A stretch of DNA of 64,000 nt from Rhodovulum adriaticum (GCF_004345735.1 NZ_SLXL01000004.1:1-64000); one strand, 5' to 3'; shown: positions 17,683-25,558, counted from the stretch's first letter. A program made the numbers and translations. Notes: generated by a model from the letters alone, not told the origin.

Positions 17683-18026
17683 CAGTCGTCTCGCTCCTCG
17701 TCGTCGTCATCGTCGTATACCGGGCGGGGCGCGCGTCCGGTTGCAGCGTCCACCTCGTGTTCGACCAGCCGACCGCTCTCGGTCCGGATGTAAAGCTCAT
17801 AGATCCAGCGGCCGTCCTCGCGCTCCAGCTCCAGTTCGATCACCTCGCCCGGAACATCCTGCGCTGCGGCCTTGAGGATCGCGTCGAGCGGCAGGATTCC
17901 CCCCCGCTCGCGCGCCGCACGGGCGCGGTCATGGTCGTGGTCGTGCCCATGACCGCGCCATTGATGATCCGTTTCCGCAAAGGCGGCAAGGGGAACGACT
18001 AGCAGGAGGAAAACGGCGCGGATCAT
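17682..18026 (-). CDS. Periplasmic PepSY domain protein
   Basis: A 114-residue exported protein with a signal peptide (MIRAVFLLLVVPLAAFA), a histidine/aspartate-rich segment (HGHDHDHD) and one PepSY domain with ELEREDGRWIYELYI. The tail is very acidic (DDDDDEERDD). The His/Asp-rich stretch could bind metal. PepSY proteins often accompany two-component systems and may modulate the sensor. The ATG at 18026 gives the clean signal peptide. It is the first gene of the leftward regulatory operon, 25 bp from the operator-like element at 18052. Confidence 0.85.
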   Translation of the reverse strand: MIRAVFLLLVVPLAAFAETDHQWRGHGHDHDHDRARAARERGGILPLDAILKAAAQDVPGEVIELELEREDGRWIYELYIRTESGRLVEHEVDAATGRAPRPVYDDDDDEERDD

Positions 18027-18051
18027 GGCGCCATTGTCTACACCCGGCACC

Positions 18052-18091
18052 CTGACGGCAAGCTGACAGGCGGGATCAGGTCCGCGTCAGG
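18052..18091 (+). promoter_or_regulatory. Operator-like element, copy A (divergent regulatory region)
   Basis: CTGA half-sites at 18052 and 18063 and TCAG half-sites at 18076 and 18087 form a symmetric array with 11-bp spacing on each side. The core 18063-18090 matches copy B at 18901-18928 in 24 of 28 positions. The element lies 25 bp upstream of the leftward PepSY gene and about 96 bp upstream of the rightward cytochrome b gene. It could control both. Confidence 0.6.
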
Positions 18092-18186
18092 GGCTGCGGT
18101 GCACAAGGGCGCGGTCAACGGCAGGCGGCAGACGCCGATACGGCGCACCAAACGCCGCACAAAACAAACGAAAGGTACGAACGACG

Positions 18187-18819
18187 ATGACCGAAGCCGA
18201 GATAGAAAAGACGATCCAGGTCTGGGACCCAATCGTACGCATCGGCCACTGGGTGTTGGTGGCCGGGTTCGCAATCGCCTATCTGACCGAGGGCGAGCCC
18301 GAAGCGATCCATAGCTTTGCCGGCTATGCGATCTGCGTGGTGGTCGGGCTGCGGCTGGTCTGGGGCGTGATCGGACCGCGCCGGGCGCGCTTCTCGGATT
18401 TCGTGACCGGACCCACGCGTGCCATCGCGTATCTCAAGGGGCTTTTTTCGGGCACGGCGGAACGCCATGTCGGCCACTCCCCCGCCGGTGCCGCGATGGT
18501 GGTGGCGTTGCTGATCGCGCTGTCCGTCACCGGCTATTCCGGCATGGCCACGCTTGCCCAGGAAGAGGGGCGCGGCCCCCTGGCAGGGTCTATCCCGCAA
18601 CTGTCCGAGCGCGGCGCGGCCGCATGGGGCGACGAGGACGCGCGCGAACACCACGAGGGTGAGCATGGCGAAGGGGCGTGGGAAGAGATCCACGAAACCG
18701 CCGCCAACCTGACGCTGCTGCTGATCCTGCTGCATGTGGGCGGGGTGCTGCTGGCCAGCGTGGTCCACCGCGAGAACCTGACCCGCGCCATGGTCAACGG
18801 ACGCAAGCGCGCCGACTGA
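18187..18819 (+). CDS. Cytochrome b561-type membrane subunit (DHC-associated)
   Basis: A 210-residue integral membrane cytochrome b with four main hydrophobic segments. Candidate heme ligands are His in GHWVLVAGF, EAIHSFAGYA and LLILLHVGG. A long acidic, His-rich loop lies between helices three and four (DAREHHEGEHGEG). This subfamily carries electrons between the quinone pool and periplasmic diheme cytochromes of the DHC type. It is the first gene of the rightward operon, after operator-like copy A. A second cytochrome b domain is found in the next gene. Confidence 0.85.
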   Translation: MTEAEIEKTIQVWDPIVRIGHWVLVAGFAIAYLTEGEPEAIHSFAGYAICVVVGLRLVWGVIGPRRARFSDFVTGPTRAIAYLKGLFSGTAERHVGHSPAGAAMVVALLIALSVTGYSGMATLAQEEGRGPLAGSIPQLSERGAAAWGDEDAREHHEGEHGEGAWEEIHETAANLTLLLILLHVGGVLLASVVHRENLTRAMVNGRKRAD

Positions 18820-18837
18820 TCCGGCGTGACAGGAAAT

Positions 18838-18863
18838 GCCGCGCCCATCGGGGCGCGGCGAAC
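18838..18863 (+). repeat. GC-rich hairpin between two cytochrome b genes
   Basis: Just after the first cytochrome b gene, GCCGCGCC and GGCGCGGC can pair around a short loop. There is no T run, so it is not a classical terminator. It may stabilise or partly attenuate the message before operator-like copy B. Confidence 0.4.
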
Positions 18864-18889
18864 CCCGCTGCGCCTCAGGGCAGCGCTTG

Positions 18890-18928
18890 CTGACAGGGAA
18901 CTGACAGCCGGGATCAGGGACGCATCAG
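18890..18928 (+). promoter_or_regulatory. Operator-like element, copy B (upstream of the b-c fusion gene)
   Basis: CTGA half-sites at 18890 and 18901 and TCAG half-sites at 18914 and 18925 repeat exactly the offsets of copy A (0, 11, 24, 35). It lies 50 bp upstream of the ATG of the cytochrome b-diheme cytochrome fusion. Its presence inside the cluster suggests that the fusion gene, SHP and DHC have their own promoter controlled by the same regulator. Confidence 0.6.
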
Positions 18929-18978
18929 CCACCCTGTGCAAAGCCCTGGACAGACATTGAGAACTGGAGACAGGACAG

Positions 18979-20097
18979 ATGCCCGCCGCCCCACAGCAAA
19001 AAGAGCCCCTGGTCCCGGTCTGGGACATCTGGGTGCGCCTGTTTCACTGGACGCTTGCGGCCAGCATCGCGGGCGCGGCGGCGACGGGGTTTCTGGGCGA
19101 TGCCCGCTGGCTGGCGGTTCACTTGACCTGCGGGCTGAGTGCTGCCGCGCTTGTGTTGGCACGGATCGTTTGGGGGGTGTTGGGGTCGACCCATGCGCGC
19201 TTTGCCGACTTCCTGCCGCATCCGCGTGCGGTCATCGCGCATATGTTCGGGAACGGCCCGCGCCATCTGGGGCACAATCCGCTGGGGGCGCTGATGGTGC
19301 TGGCGATAATCGGGGCGATCACGGCGCTGACCGTGACCGGGCTGATCGGGCTGGGCGGCTGGCTGCGTAACGGCCCCTTTGCCGCCGATTTGGGCACCGC
19401 GGGCGGGCGGCAGGCGCTGGAATTGCACGAACTGCTTGCCTGGGCAGTGCTGGCGATGGTGGCCCTGCACCTTCCCGGCGTGTTTCACGAGCGGCACCGC
19501 CGCAGCGATCCGCTGATCCGCGCCATGCTGACCGGGCGCAAACCCGCGCGCGCAGGCGATGCGCGGGCGCACGCCGCCCAGCCGCAGGGCCAACGCGCGC
19601 TGAAGATCATCGCGATGCTGGGCGCCCTGTTGGGGCTGGCGACCGCCGGGCTGTCTGCCCGCACGGTACCGGACCTGCCCGCCCCGATGCCCCCGGTCGT
19701 CGCCGAGGAATGCGGGGCCTGCCACATGACCTTTCACCCCAGCCTTTTGCCCGCCGCGTCCTGGCACGACATGATGTCCGGCCTCGACGACCATTTCGGC
19801 GAGAATGCTGCCCTTTCCGCCGACCTGACCGCCGAGATCGAGGACTGGCTGACCGCCCATGCCGCTGAAACCGTGGAGACTGCCCCTGCCCGTCTGTTTG
19901 CCAACCCGAACCCCGAGGCACCGGGCAGCATCACCCGCACCGCGGCCTGGAAACGCCTGCACGGCGACCTGCCCGACAGTCTGTTCGCGCGCGCGCCGAT
20001 CTATGCGCGCACCAACTGCATCGCCTGCCACGGCGATGCCGAAACCGGGCTGTTCAGCCCCTTTGCCCTTTCCATTCCCAAGGAGACATCCCGATGA
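18979..20097 (+). CDS. Cytochrome b561 fused to a DHC-like diheme cytochrome c
   Basis: A 372-residue protein. Residues 10-185 form a four-helix cytochrome b domain with candidate heme histidines in RLFHWTLA, VHLTCGLS and VALHLPGVFH. A second membrane anchor follows at about 208-226 (IIAMLGALLGLATAGL). A periplasmic diheme cytochrome c domain comes last, with CGACH at 245-249 and CIACH at 347-351. The c domain shares ECGACHM, LLPA.SW and HFGENA.L with the separate DHC gene downstream, so the two are paralogous. The fusion would pass electrons directly from membrane heme b to heme c. It overlaps the SHP gene by four bases. Confidence 0.85.
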   Translation: MPAAPQQKEPLVPVWDIWVRLFHWTLAASIAGAAATGFLGDARWLAVHLTCGLSAAALVLARIVWGVLGSTHARFADFLPHPRAVIAHMFGNGPRHLGHNPLGALMVLAIIGAITALTVTGLIGLGGWLRNGPFAADLGTAGGRQALELHELLAWAVLAMVALHLPGVFHERHRRSDPLIRAMLTGRKPARAGDARAHAAQPQGQRALKIIAMLGALLGLATAGLSARTVPDLPAPMPPVVAEECGACHMTFHPSLLPAASWHDMMSGLDDHFGENAALSADLTAEIEDWLTAHAAETVETAPARLFANPNPEAPGSITRTAAWKRLHGDLPDSLFARAPIYARTNCIACHGDAETGLFSPFALSIPKETSR

Positions 20098-20483
20098 AAC
20101 GACTAGCATTGCTTGCCCTGATTGCCGCATCGCCGACCTTTGCCCAGGACACCTCCCCGGCCAAACTGATCGCCGGGTACGAGGCGCAATCCGGAAAGGC
20201 AGCCGACCCCGCCGCGGGCCGGGCGTTCTATCTGGCAGCTCACGGCACCGGCAAACCCGAAACGCCGTCCTGCACCACCTGCCACACCAAGTCGCCGAAA
20301 GCCTCGGGCCAGACCCGCGTCGGCAAGGTGATCGACCCGCTGGCCCCCTCGGCCAACCGGGCACGCTTTACCGATAGCGCGAAGGTCGAAAAATGGTTCG
20401 GCCGCAATTGCGACAGCGTTCTGGGCCGCGCCTGCACCGCTGCCGAAAAGGCCAACCTCATCGCCTGGCTCGCCAGCCTCTGA
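20094..20483 (+). CDS. shp: SHP-type (DUF1924) oxygen-binding cytochrome c
   Basis: A 129-residue exported monoheme cytochrome c. The signal peptide ends near residue 17 (TFA-QD), the heme site is CTTCH at 60-64, and a C-terminal GRNCDSVLGRAC motif follows. In the well-studied Rhodobacter sphaeroides SHP, an asparagine is the second heme ligand and leaves on reduction so that oxygen or NO can bind. Asn105 here would be residue 88 after signal cleavage and sits next to a Cys106-Cys114 pair that could form a disulfide. It overlaps the fusion gene and is followed by DHC, its expected electron donor. Confidence 0.88.
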   Translation: MKRLALLALIAASPTFAQDTSPAKLIAGYEAQSGKAADPAAGRAFYLAAHGTGKPETPSCTTCHTKSPKASGQTRVGKVIDPLAPSANRARFTDSAKVEKWFGRNCDSVLGRACTAAEKANLIAWLASL

Positions 20484-20499
20484 CCATAGGAGAAAAGCC

Positions 20500-20940
20500 A
20501 TGAAAGCACTTACAACCGTTGCGATTGCCTTGCTTGTCGGCGCGGCCCCTGTGCATGCGGACGGCGACTGGATCCGCCCAGTGACCCATGCCGCCACACA
20601 GGAAGAATGCGGCGCCTGCCACATGGCCTATCCGGCCGGGTTCCTGCCCGCCCGGTCCTGGTCCGCGATCATGGGCGATCTGGAAAACCATTTCGGCGAA
20701 AACGCACAGTTGGACGAGGCAACCCGCGCAGAGATCGAGGCCTATCTTGTGTCCAACGCGTCCAAGGGGTTCCGCCTTTCGGTATTCAGCACACCGCCGA
20801 TCAAGATCAGCGAATTGCGCTGGTTCAAACACGAACACAGCCACGAGGTTTCCAGCGCAATGATGCGCAAGGCCAAGTCATTCTCAAACTGTGCGGCGTG
20901 CCATCGCGGCGCAGAGCAGGGCTATTTCGACGACGATTGA
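20500..20940 (+). CDS. dhc: Diheme cytochrome c DHC
   Basis: A 146-residue periplasmic protein with a signal peptide (residues 1-20) and two heme sites, CGACH at 37-41 and CAACH at 131-135. Between them are HFGENAQL and the HEHSHEV segment, which may supply distal histidine ligands. DHC is known as the electron donor to SHP and receives electrons from a membrane cytochrome b. All three components are here. The ribosome site AGGAGAAA precedes the ATG. Confidence 0.9.
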   Translation: MKALTTVAIALLVGAAPVHADGDWIRPVTHAATQEECGACHMAYPAGFLPARSWSAIMGDLENHFGENAQLDEATRAEIEAYLVSNASKGFRLSVFSTPPIKISELRWFKHEHSHEVSSAMMRKAKSFSNCAACHRGAEQGYFDDD

Positions 20941-20949
20941 AACTGACCC

Positions 20950-20985
20950 CGCCCGGGCACCGCGATGCAAGCCGGTGCCCGGGCG
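20950..20985 (+). repeat. 13-bp perfect inverted repeat after DHC
   Basis: CGCCCGGGCACCG at 20950-20962 pairs fully with CGGTGCCCGGGCG at 20973-20985 around a ten-base loop. No T run follows, so it is not a standard intrinsic terminator. It is a strong 3' RNA structure that probably protects the operon message or terminates it with Rho. Confidence 0.6.
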
Positions 20986-21050
20986 CAGCCCTCTTGCCCG
21001 ACCGCCTCAGGATTGGCACTCTCCAACCCGCTGACGGGAGGGGGAAAGCC

Positions 21051-21584
21051 ATGAAGAGGGTGCCGAGAAACAAGTTTCTCGACGGATGCAGGATTTTCTG
21101 CGCGGGGTTCTTTCTTTGGGATATCGTTGACGATCTCGTCAAACTGCAACCCAGCGTCCTGTCCTACTCCGACATCGTGCACATGACGATCGAGGCACTG
21201 GCGGTTGCGGTGCTGCTGTTCAGCTTGCGCGTCAGCTATCAACGCGAACATGTGCTGCGCCGCATCGGCCACGACAAGGACCGCACGCTGTCGGCGCTGC
21301 GGGACTGCTTCGACTCCCTGCTGCGCGAACGCTTTGCCGAATGGGAGTTGTCCGCCGCCGAGAGCGATGTGGCGCTGCTGGCGTTTCGCGGGTTGCGCAT
21401 CGGTGAAATCGCCGCCGCGCGCGGCACCCGCGAGGGCACCGTGAAGGCGCAACTAAGCTCGGTTTTTCGCAAGGCCGGGGTCGCGACACGGGCCGAATTC
21501 ATGTCTCTCTTTATAGAGGACTTTCTTGATCTGAGCACGACCCATGAGGGTGGAACTAATACAACTCTTAAAACCGCCACCTGA
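21051..21584 (+). CDS. Membrane-anchored LuxR-type HTH regulator
   Basis: A 177-residue protein. Two hydrophobic segments lie near the N-terminus (CRIFCAGFFLWDIV and HMTIEALAVAVLLFSL). A charged linker with YQREHVLRRIGHDKDR follows, then a C-terminal LuxR/GerE helix-turn-helix (about 115-165) with LSAAESDVALLAFRGL, IGEIAAARGTREGTVK and SSVFRKAGV. The ATG at 21051 follows a strong ribosome site (GGGAGGGGG). It sits between the SHP/DHC operon and the diheme cytochrome/propeller pair. It may be a one-component membrane regulator for either; the signal is unknown. Confidence 0.75.
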   Translation: MKRVPRNKFLDGCRIFCAGFFLWDIVDDLVKLQPSVLSYSDIVHMTIEALAVAVLLFSLRVSYQREHVLRRIGHDKDRTLSALRDCFDSLLRERFAEWELSAAESDVALLAFRGLRIGEIAAARGTREGTVKAQLSSVFRKAGVATRAEFMSLFIEDFLDLSTTHEGGTNTTLKTAT

Positions 21585-22014
21585 AACCACCCTTTGGAAT
21601 GCCGGTGACAGGCGGAATTGCACTTTGGTTTATGCGCCATTCCGCGCCTGAATTGCTGCGCTGCAAAAAAATTGCCGCGCGACAGCGAAAGGCGACAGAT
21701 CCACAGAAATCTTTTTAATTACAAAGCTTTGTGTTTTTACCTGCTTGAAATACATAATTCAGGACGCATTTTCAGCCCCACAAAAAATTGCGCGTGCAGC
21801 ATTCCCCGGCCAAATTCAACATCTTTGTCGCATATTTTATTATTATTTGTTTCCATATGATTAGGGGCAACTTTTCATCACAACAAACCCAAACCCAAGC
21901 AAACTTGACAGGCAACTCACAAATTTCTTTCAAATCATTCCAAGCACGCAGGGGGAGCGCGTGCCTGCCTTTCAGGCTTTCGAAAAAAACTTTCGGATTA
22001 TGAGGGAGGATGAC
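21585..22014. other. AT-rich 430-bp intergenic region
   Basis: This gap is strikingly richer in A and T than the rest of the window, especially 21640-21960, with runs such as CATATTTTATTATT. No credible reading frame was found in it. TTGACAGGCA near 21904 resembles a -35 region, and TGACAGGCGG near 21610 resembles part of the operator-like elements upstream. It probably holds the promoter of the cytochrome/propeller pair; the base composition could also mark an acquired segment. Confidence 0.5.
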
Positions 22015-22929
22015 ATGACTTATCGTATCTCGCGCATCACGCGCTTCTTGCCGAGCCTTGCATTCGGCGTGGCCGTAACCTTGTCGGGCGCCGCGCTGGC
22101 CGACCCAGAGGACGGCGATGCCTACGACGATGACGACCATGAGGAAAGCATGCCGATGACGCTCTCCGAGCGGCTGGTGCGCGACATTCGCGAAGGCAAT
22201 CTCGGCGCCGAGGCCGACGACATGGTCGTCGAAGAGCTGATCCTCAAGCGCAACCTGCCGATCCCCTATAGCTATATCGACACGCTGATGCACACGCCCA
22301 ATGCATTCGGCCCCGGTCCGGCCTGTGTGGTGTGCCATTCCACCAACGACCCGGCAAGCAGCTATCGCGGGTTGGATCTGTCCACCTGCGAGGGGGTTCT
22401 CGCCGGCTCGACCGAAGAACCGGCACGCCCGATCATTCGCCCTGGCGAAGACCCCAAGCACGATCCGCTGGGCCGCCGGCTGCGCAACAACCGCATGCCA
22501 CTGGGCACCAGCTTCCACCAGGCGCCGGATGCCGACAACATCGCACTGATCGAAGACTGGATCCTGAGCGGCGCGCCCAACGATGCGCATTTCAACGAGA
22601 ACGTCCTGCCGCTCTTTGCGACCGAAAGCGCCTTTGTCGAGGATTCTCCGGCCTGCACCGATTGCCACATGTCGAACCAGGAACCGCCGAGCTTTCATGA
22701 AATGGACCTGACCTCGTTCGAGGGCATCATGCTGGGGGCGGATTCGGTGGCCAAGGGCGTCGAGAACGCGACCAAGATCGTGATCCCCGGCGACCCGGCG
22801 GCCAGCCCGATCCTGCAGCATCTGACAGAAAACCGGATGCCCCCGGGGATCAGCCCGGTCGAGGACCGCGATCACCCCAACACGCGCATCCTGTTCGCCT
22901 GGGTGCGGCAAGGGGCGTCGTGCGACTGA
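22015..22929 (+). CDS. Exported c-type cytochrome with two heme domains
   Basis: A 304-residue protein with a signal peptide (cleavage near AALA-DP, residue 29) and an acidic stretch ([10 protein letters not shown]). Two similar domains follow: CVVCH at 104-108 with NRMPLG at 160-164, and CTDCH at 214-218 with NRMPPG at 274-278. The CxxCH plus later NRMP pattern is typical of cytochrome c domains with His/Met ligation. The ATG at 22015 follows AGGGAGGA; an in-frame ATG at 22000 adds five residues. It overlaps the beta-propeller gene by ten bases, so the two are surely co-translated. Confidence 0.85.
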   Translation: MTYRISRITRFLPSLAFGVAVTLSGAALADPEDGDAYDDDDHEESMPMTLSERLVRDIREGNLGAEADDMVVEELILKRNLPIPYSYIDTLMHTPNAFGPGPACVVCHSTNDPASSYRGLDLSTCEGVLAGSTEEPARPIIRPGEDPKHDPLGRRLRNNRMPLGTSFHQAPDADNIALIEDWILSGAPNDAHFNENVLPLFATESAFVEDSPACTDCHMSNQEPPSFHEMDLTSFEGIMLGADSVAKGVENATKIVIPGDPAASPILQHLTENRMPPGISPVEDRDHPNTRILFAWVRQGASCD

Positions 22930-24014
22930 GCCGGCGCAGCCTGCTGCTGGGGCTGCCGCTGTCGCTGGCCGCCCCCGCGGTGCTGGCCCGAGGGGGGCCG
23001 CCAGGCCCCGCCCACCTGCACCGTTGGCAGACCGCCGATACCCGGCTGGGGCCGCCTGCCCTGGCCGGGACCGGCGATGTGATCGTCGCGGGCGCGGCCC
23101 TGGTGGGCAGTATCGCGCCCGGCGCGGACACACCGCGCTGGCAGCTGCCCCACATGCTGCCCGGCGGCGCGGTGTTCCGGCCCCGCACAGCACAGCGACG
23201 GGTTGTCGTCGGGGCGCGCGGCGGGCTGGTCTGCCTGGATCAGAACGACGGCACCGAAATCTGGCGCGCGCCCGCCGAGATCGAGATCGGCGTCCCCGCG
23301 CTCGCCCCCGGGCTGGTTGTTCATGGCGACGGCCACCGGATCGTTGCCCGCGATCTGCAAACCGGCGCGGTGCTTTGGCGGTATGACACGGTTCCTGACA
23401 CGCGGGCCAGCTATGCGCCCTGCGTTCTGGGCGACCGGGTCTTTGTCGGACCGGGCGACGGCCAGCTTTACGCGCTGCGTCTGGCGGACGGGCGCCCGGA
23501 CTGGATGCTGAACCTGCGGGGGCGCGCGCAATATCTGCGCCAGATCCACGCGGGCCAGGGGCTGCTTGTGGCCGGCAGTTACAGGGAACAGCTTTTCGGG
23601 ATCGACCCGGCAGATGGGCGCATCTTGTGGGAATTCGTCGCGGGAAATTTCATCAACTCGCACCATGTCGTGGACGGCTTGGCCTGCCTGTGGTCGCCCA
23701 CTGGCTGGATCTATGCCATCGACATCCATACCGGCGCCGTGCGCTGGCGCCATCGTACAACCGACTATTACCTGCCCGGCGGCAATGACTGGGCCCCGTT
23801 GATGGCCGAACTGGCCAGCGCCGAGGGGCGGCTTTACACCCTTGACCTGCGGGCGATGCTGCGCGTGCTGGACCTGCGCAACGGGCAGATGATCGCCGCG
23901 ATGCAGGTGCCCGGCCGCGTACGCCACGCGCTGCTGCCGTTGGGGGGCGGTCAGGTTGCGCTGCCCATGAACGACGGCAGCCTCTTGTTCGCGGGATTGC
24001 CAGAGGGCGGCTGA
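22920..24014 (+). CDS. Exported PQQ-type beta-propeller protein
   Basis: A 364-residue protein with a twin-arginine-like signal ([14 protein letters not shown]). Repeated propeller blades follow, with motifs such as [40 protein letters not shown] and [11 protein letters not shown]. These are the tryptophan-docking repeats of quinoprotein-like propellers. No complete set of PQQ and calcium ligands or a disulfide pair could be confirmed, so it may be a binding or scaffold protein rather than a dehydrogenase. It starts with GTG inside the end of the diheme cytochrome gene, its probable redox partner. Confidence 0.8.
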   Translation: MRLSRRSLLLGLPLSLAAPAVLARGGPPGPAHLHRWQTADTRLGPPALAGTGDVIVAGAALVGSIAPGADTPRWQLPHMLPGGAVFRPRTAQRRVVVGARGGLVCLDQNDGTEIWRAPAEIEIGVPALAPGLVVHGDGHRIVARDLQTGAVLWRYDTVPDTRASYAPCVLGDRVFVGPGDGQLYALRLADGRPDWMLNLRGRAQYLRQIHAGQGLLVAGSYREQLFGIDPADGRILWEFVAGNFINSHHVVDGLACLWSPTGWIYAIDIHTGAVRWRHRTTDYYLPGGNDWAPLMAELASAEGRLYTLDLRAMLRVLDLRNGQMIAAMQVPGRVRHALLPLGGGQVALPMNDGSLLFAGLPEGG

Positions 24015-24078
24015 GGCCATGCGCACGAACGCACGGCTCGCGGGTCGCCATCGCCAAAACGACAAATCCGCATCAGAA

Positions 24079-25131
24079 TCAATCGGGCCGGGTGATCTCT
24101 TTCAATATGTCGCTTGCGCGAAACGCCCCCGAGGGGATGACACATTCCAGGGTTTCATACCGATTGCACGACCAGCGGGTGATGGGCTGGTACAGATAAG
24201 GCGGAAAGTTCTCCACCTGAAGTGCCAAGGAACTGCGCTCTATGTTTCGCATGACTGCGGCCTCAGACACGCCCTGATCCTCGGCAATCGCGGTCACGAC
24301 CTCCTCGGGGTTGGTGTAGAGCAGATCCTCGGCGGCCAGCAGCCCCTCCAGATAGGCGCGGATCTGCGCGCGGTCCCGGTTCAGGTACCGCTCTTGCGAA
24401 ACCAGAAGCAACGCCTCGGAAAAGTAATCGTCCGATGGCAGAACGTGGAACCTGTCGGGATCCGACGCAACGATGCGATCCAGGAACGGCGACCAGATGA
24501 TGGCCGTCGCGATGCGCTCTTGGCGCAGGGCCGCTGCCATTTCCCCGGGCGGCATGGGCACGACTGTCGGTTGCGCATCGCCCAGGTCACGAGAGTCGAG
24601 GATGAAATCCAGCAAAGGCTCTGCCACGCTTCCGGGCATCAGGCCGATCGGATGCAACACGATATCCGCGTAGGTTTCGACCCCCTGCGCCCTGTCCGCG
24701 ACCACGATATCCAGGCCGCTGATGTAGGACAGGCGTGCCACGACAACCAATCTTTCCGCGTCGGGCACCGCGTCGTGCTGCTGTTGCAGGGCACTTTCGA
24801 CAAAGGTCATCAGCGGCATGGTCGCCAATTTCGCCCGACCCTCTGCCAGGGCGGCAACCCCCCCTCGCGGACGTGTGGTGTAGAAGATGATCGGGGATGG
24901 CCAACTGCCCTTGTGCAGGTGCAGAGCGTCGGCAACGATATTGTGCACATCCCCGGCATAGGGCACCAGTGCAACGCGCAGCGGGAGCGGCGGATGCGGG
25001 CTGCCCAACGGCTTCGCCTGCGTGCCCCCCAACACCAGGGCAGCGAACACCGCGCCCGCCAAAATGGCACGCCTGGCAGTTGTCCAGCGCCCTCTGTCGG
25101 TCGTCATGGCGAAGATGTGCGCACGCGCCAT
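24079..25131 (-). CDS. Orphan periplasmic substrate-binding protein, NMT1/NrtA-like
   Basis: A 350-residue exported protein with a hydrophobic signal (about residues 18-40) and a two-lobed binding-protein fold. Recognisable segments are LRVALVPYAGD, RGGVAALAEGRAKLATMPLM, SGLDIVVAD, LMPGSVAEPLLDF and AAALRQERIATAIIWSPF, typical of nitrate/sulfonate/taurine-type binding proteins. No permease or ATPase is adjacent, so it may work with a remote transporter or as a ligand sensor. The ATG at 25131 follows GAGGGATATTCG; an ATG at 25107 is possible. It converges on the propeller gene. Confidence 0.72.
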   Translation of the reverse strand: MARAHIFAMTTDRGRWTTARRAILAGAVFAALVLGGTQAKPLGSPHPPLPLRVALVPYAGDVHNIVADALHLHKGSWPSPIIFYTTRPRGGVAALAEGRAKLATMPLMTFVESALQQQHDAVPDAERLVVVARLSYISGLDIVVADRAQGVETYADIVLHPIGLMPGSVAEPLLDFILDSRDLGDAQPTVVPMPPGEMAAALRQERIATAIIWSPFLDRIVASDPDRFHVLPSDDYFSEALLLVSQERYLNRDRAQIRAYLEGLLAAEDLLYTNPEEVVTAIAEDQGVSEAAVMRNIERSSLALQVENFPPYLYQPITRWSCNRYETLECVIPSGAFRASDILKEITRPD

Positions 25132-25426
25132 CGAATATCCCTCACTCCCGGTGTGCTGAGCCTAAAGCCCATCCCAAGACACGCCAAACCTCTCTTGGTC
25201 GTTGGCGCGAATACGACCTCCGCCGGAGGCCGAAAGGGTGAGATAAACGTATCACATTCAGCCTAAAGTAGAAAGCGGCACACACACCGCGCGATTGACC
25301 GGGATGATCCGCGGGCAGGCGCAACGCGCGACCAATCCACAGACCGGGTCGCGCAAGGCCGCAGTATCTGTCTTGGGGAACGCGAACGGGGCCGAAACAC
25401 CCAACGCGTTGAAAAGGCTGGTGGGG
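25132..25426. other. Intergenic region between the binding-protein gene and tRNA-Arg
   Basis: About 295 bp without a credible gene. It should contain the promoter of the leftward binding-protein gene. Both neighbouring genes read leftward, so it also holds the 3' side of the tRNA-Arg transcript. I see a small GCCTCCGGCGGAGG-type inverted repeat near 25209 but no T run. Confidence 0.4.
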
Positions 25427-25507
<81 letters not shown>

Positions 25508-25513
25508 TCGCGC

Positions 25514-25542
25514 GGTATAGGCGAAAGCCTTGGGGGGCGCAA
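25514..25542 (-). promoter_or_regulatory. Putative tRNA-Arg promoter
   Basis: On the minus strand TTGCGC (25537-25542) is separated by 17 bp from TATACC (25514-25519), placing the start a few bases before the tRNA 5' end. The -35 is imperfect. Confidence 0.35.
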
Positions 25543-25558
25543 ACGATTCTGGGACGGG

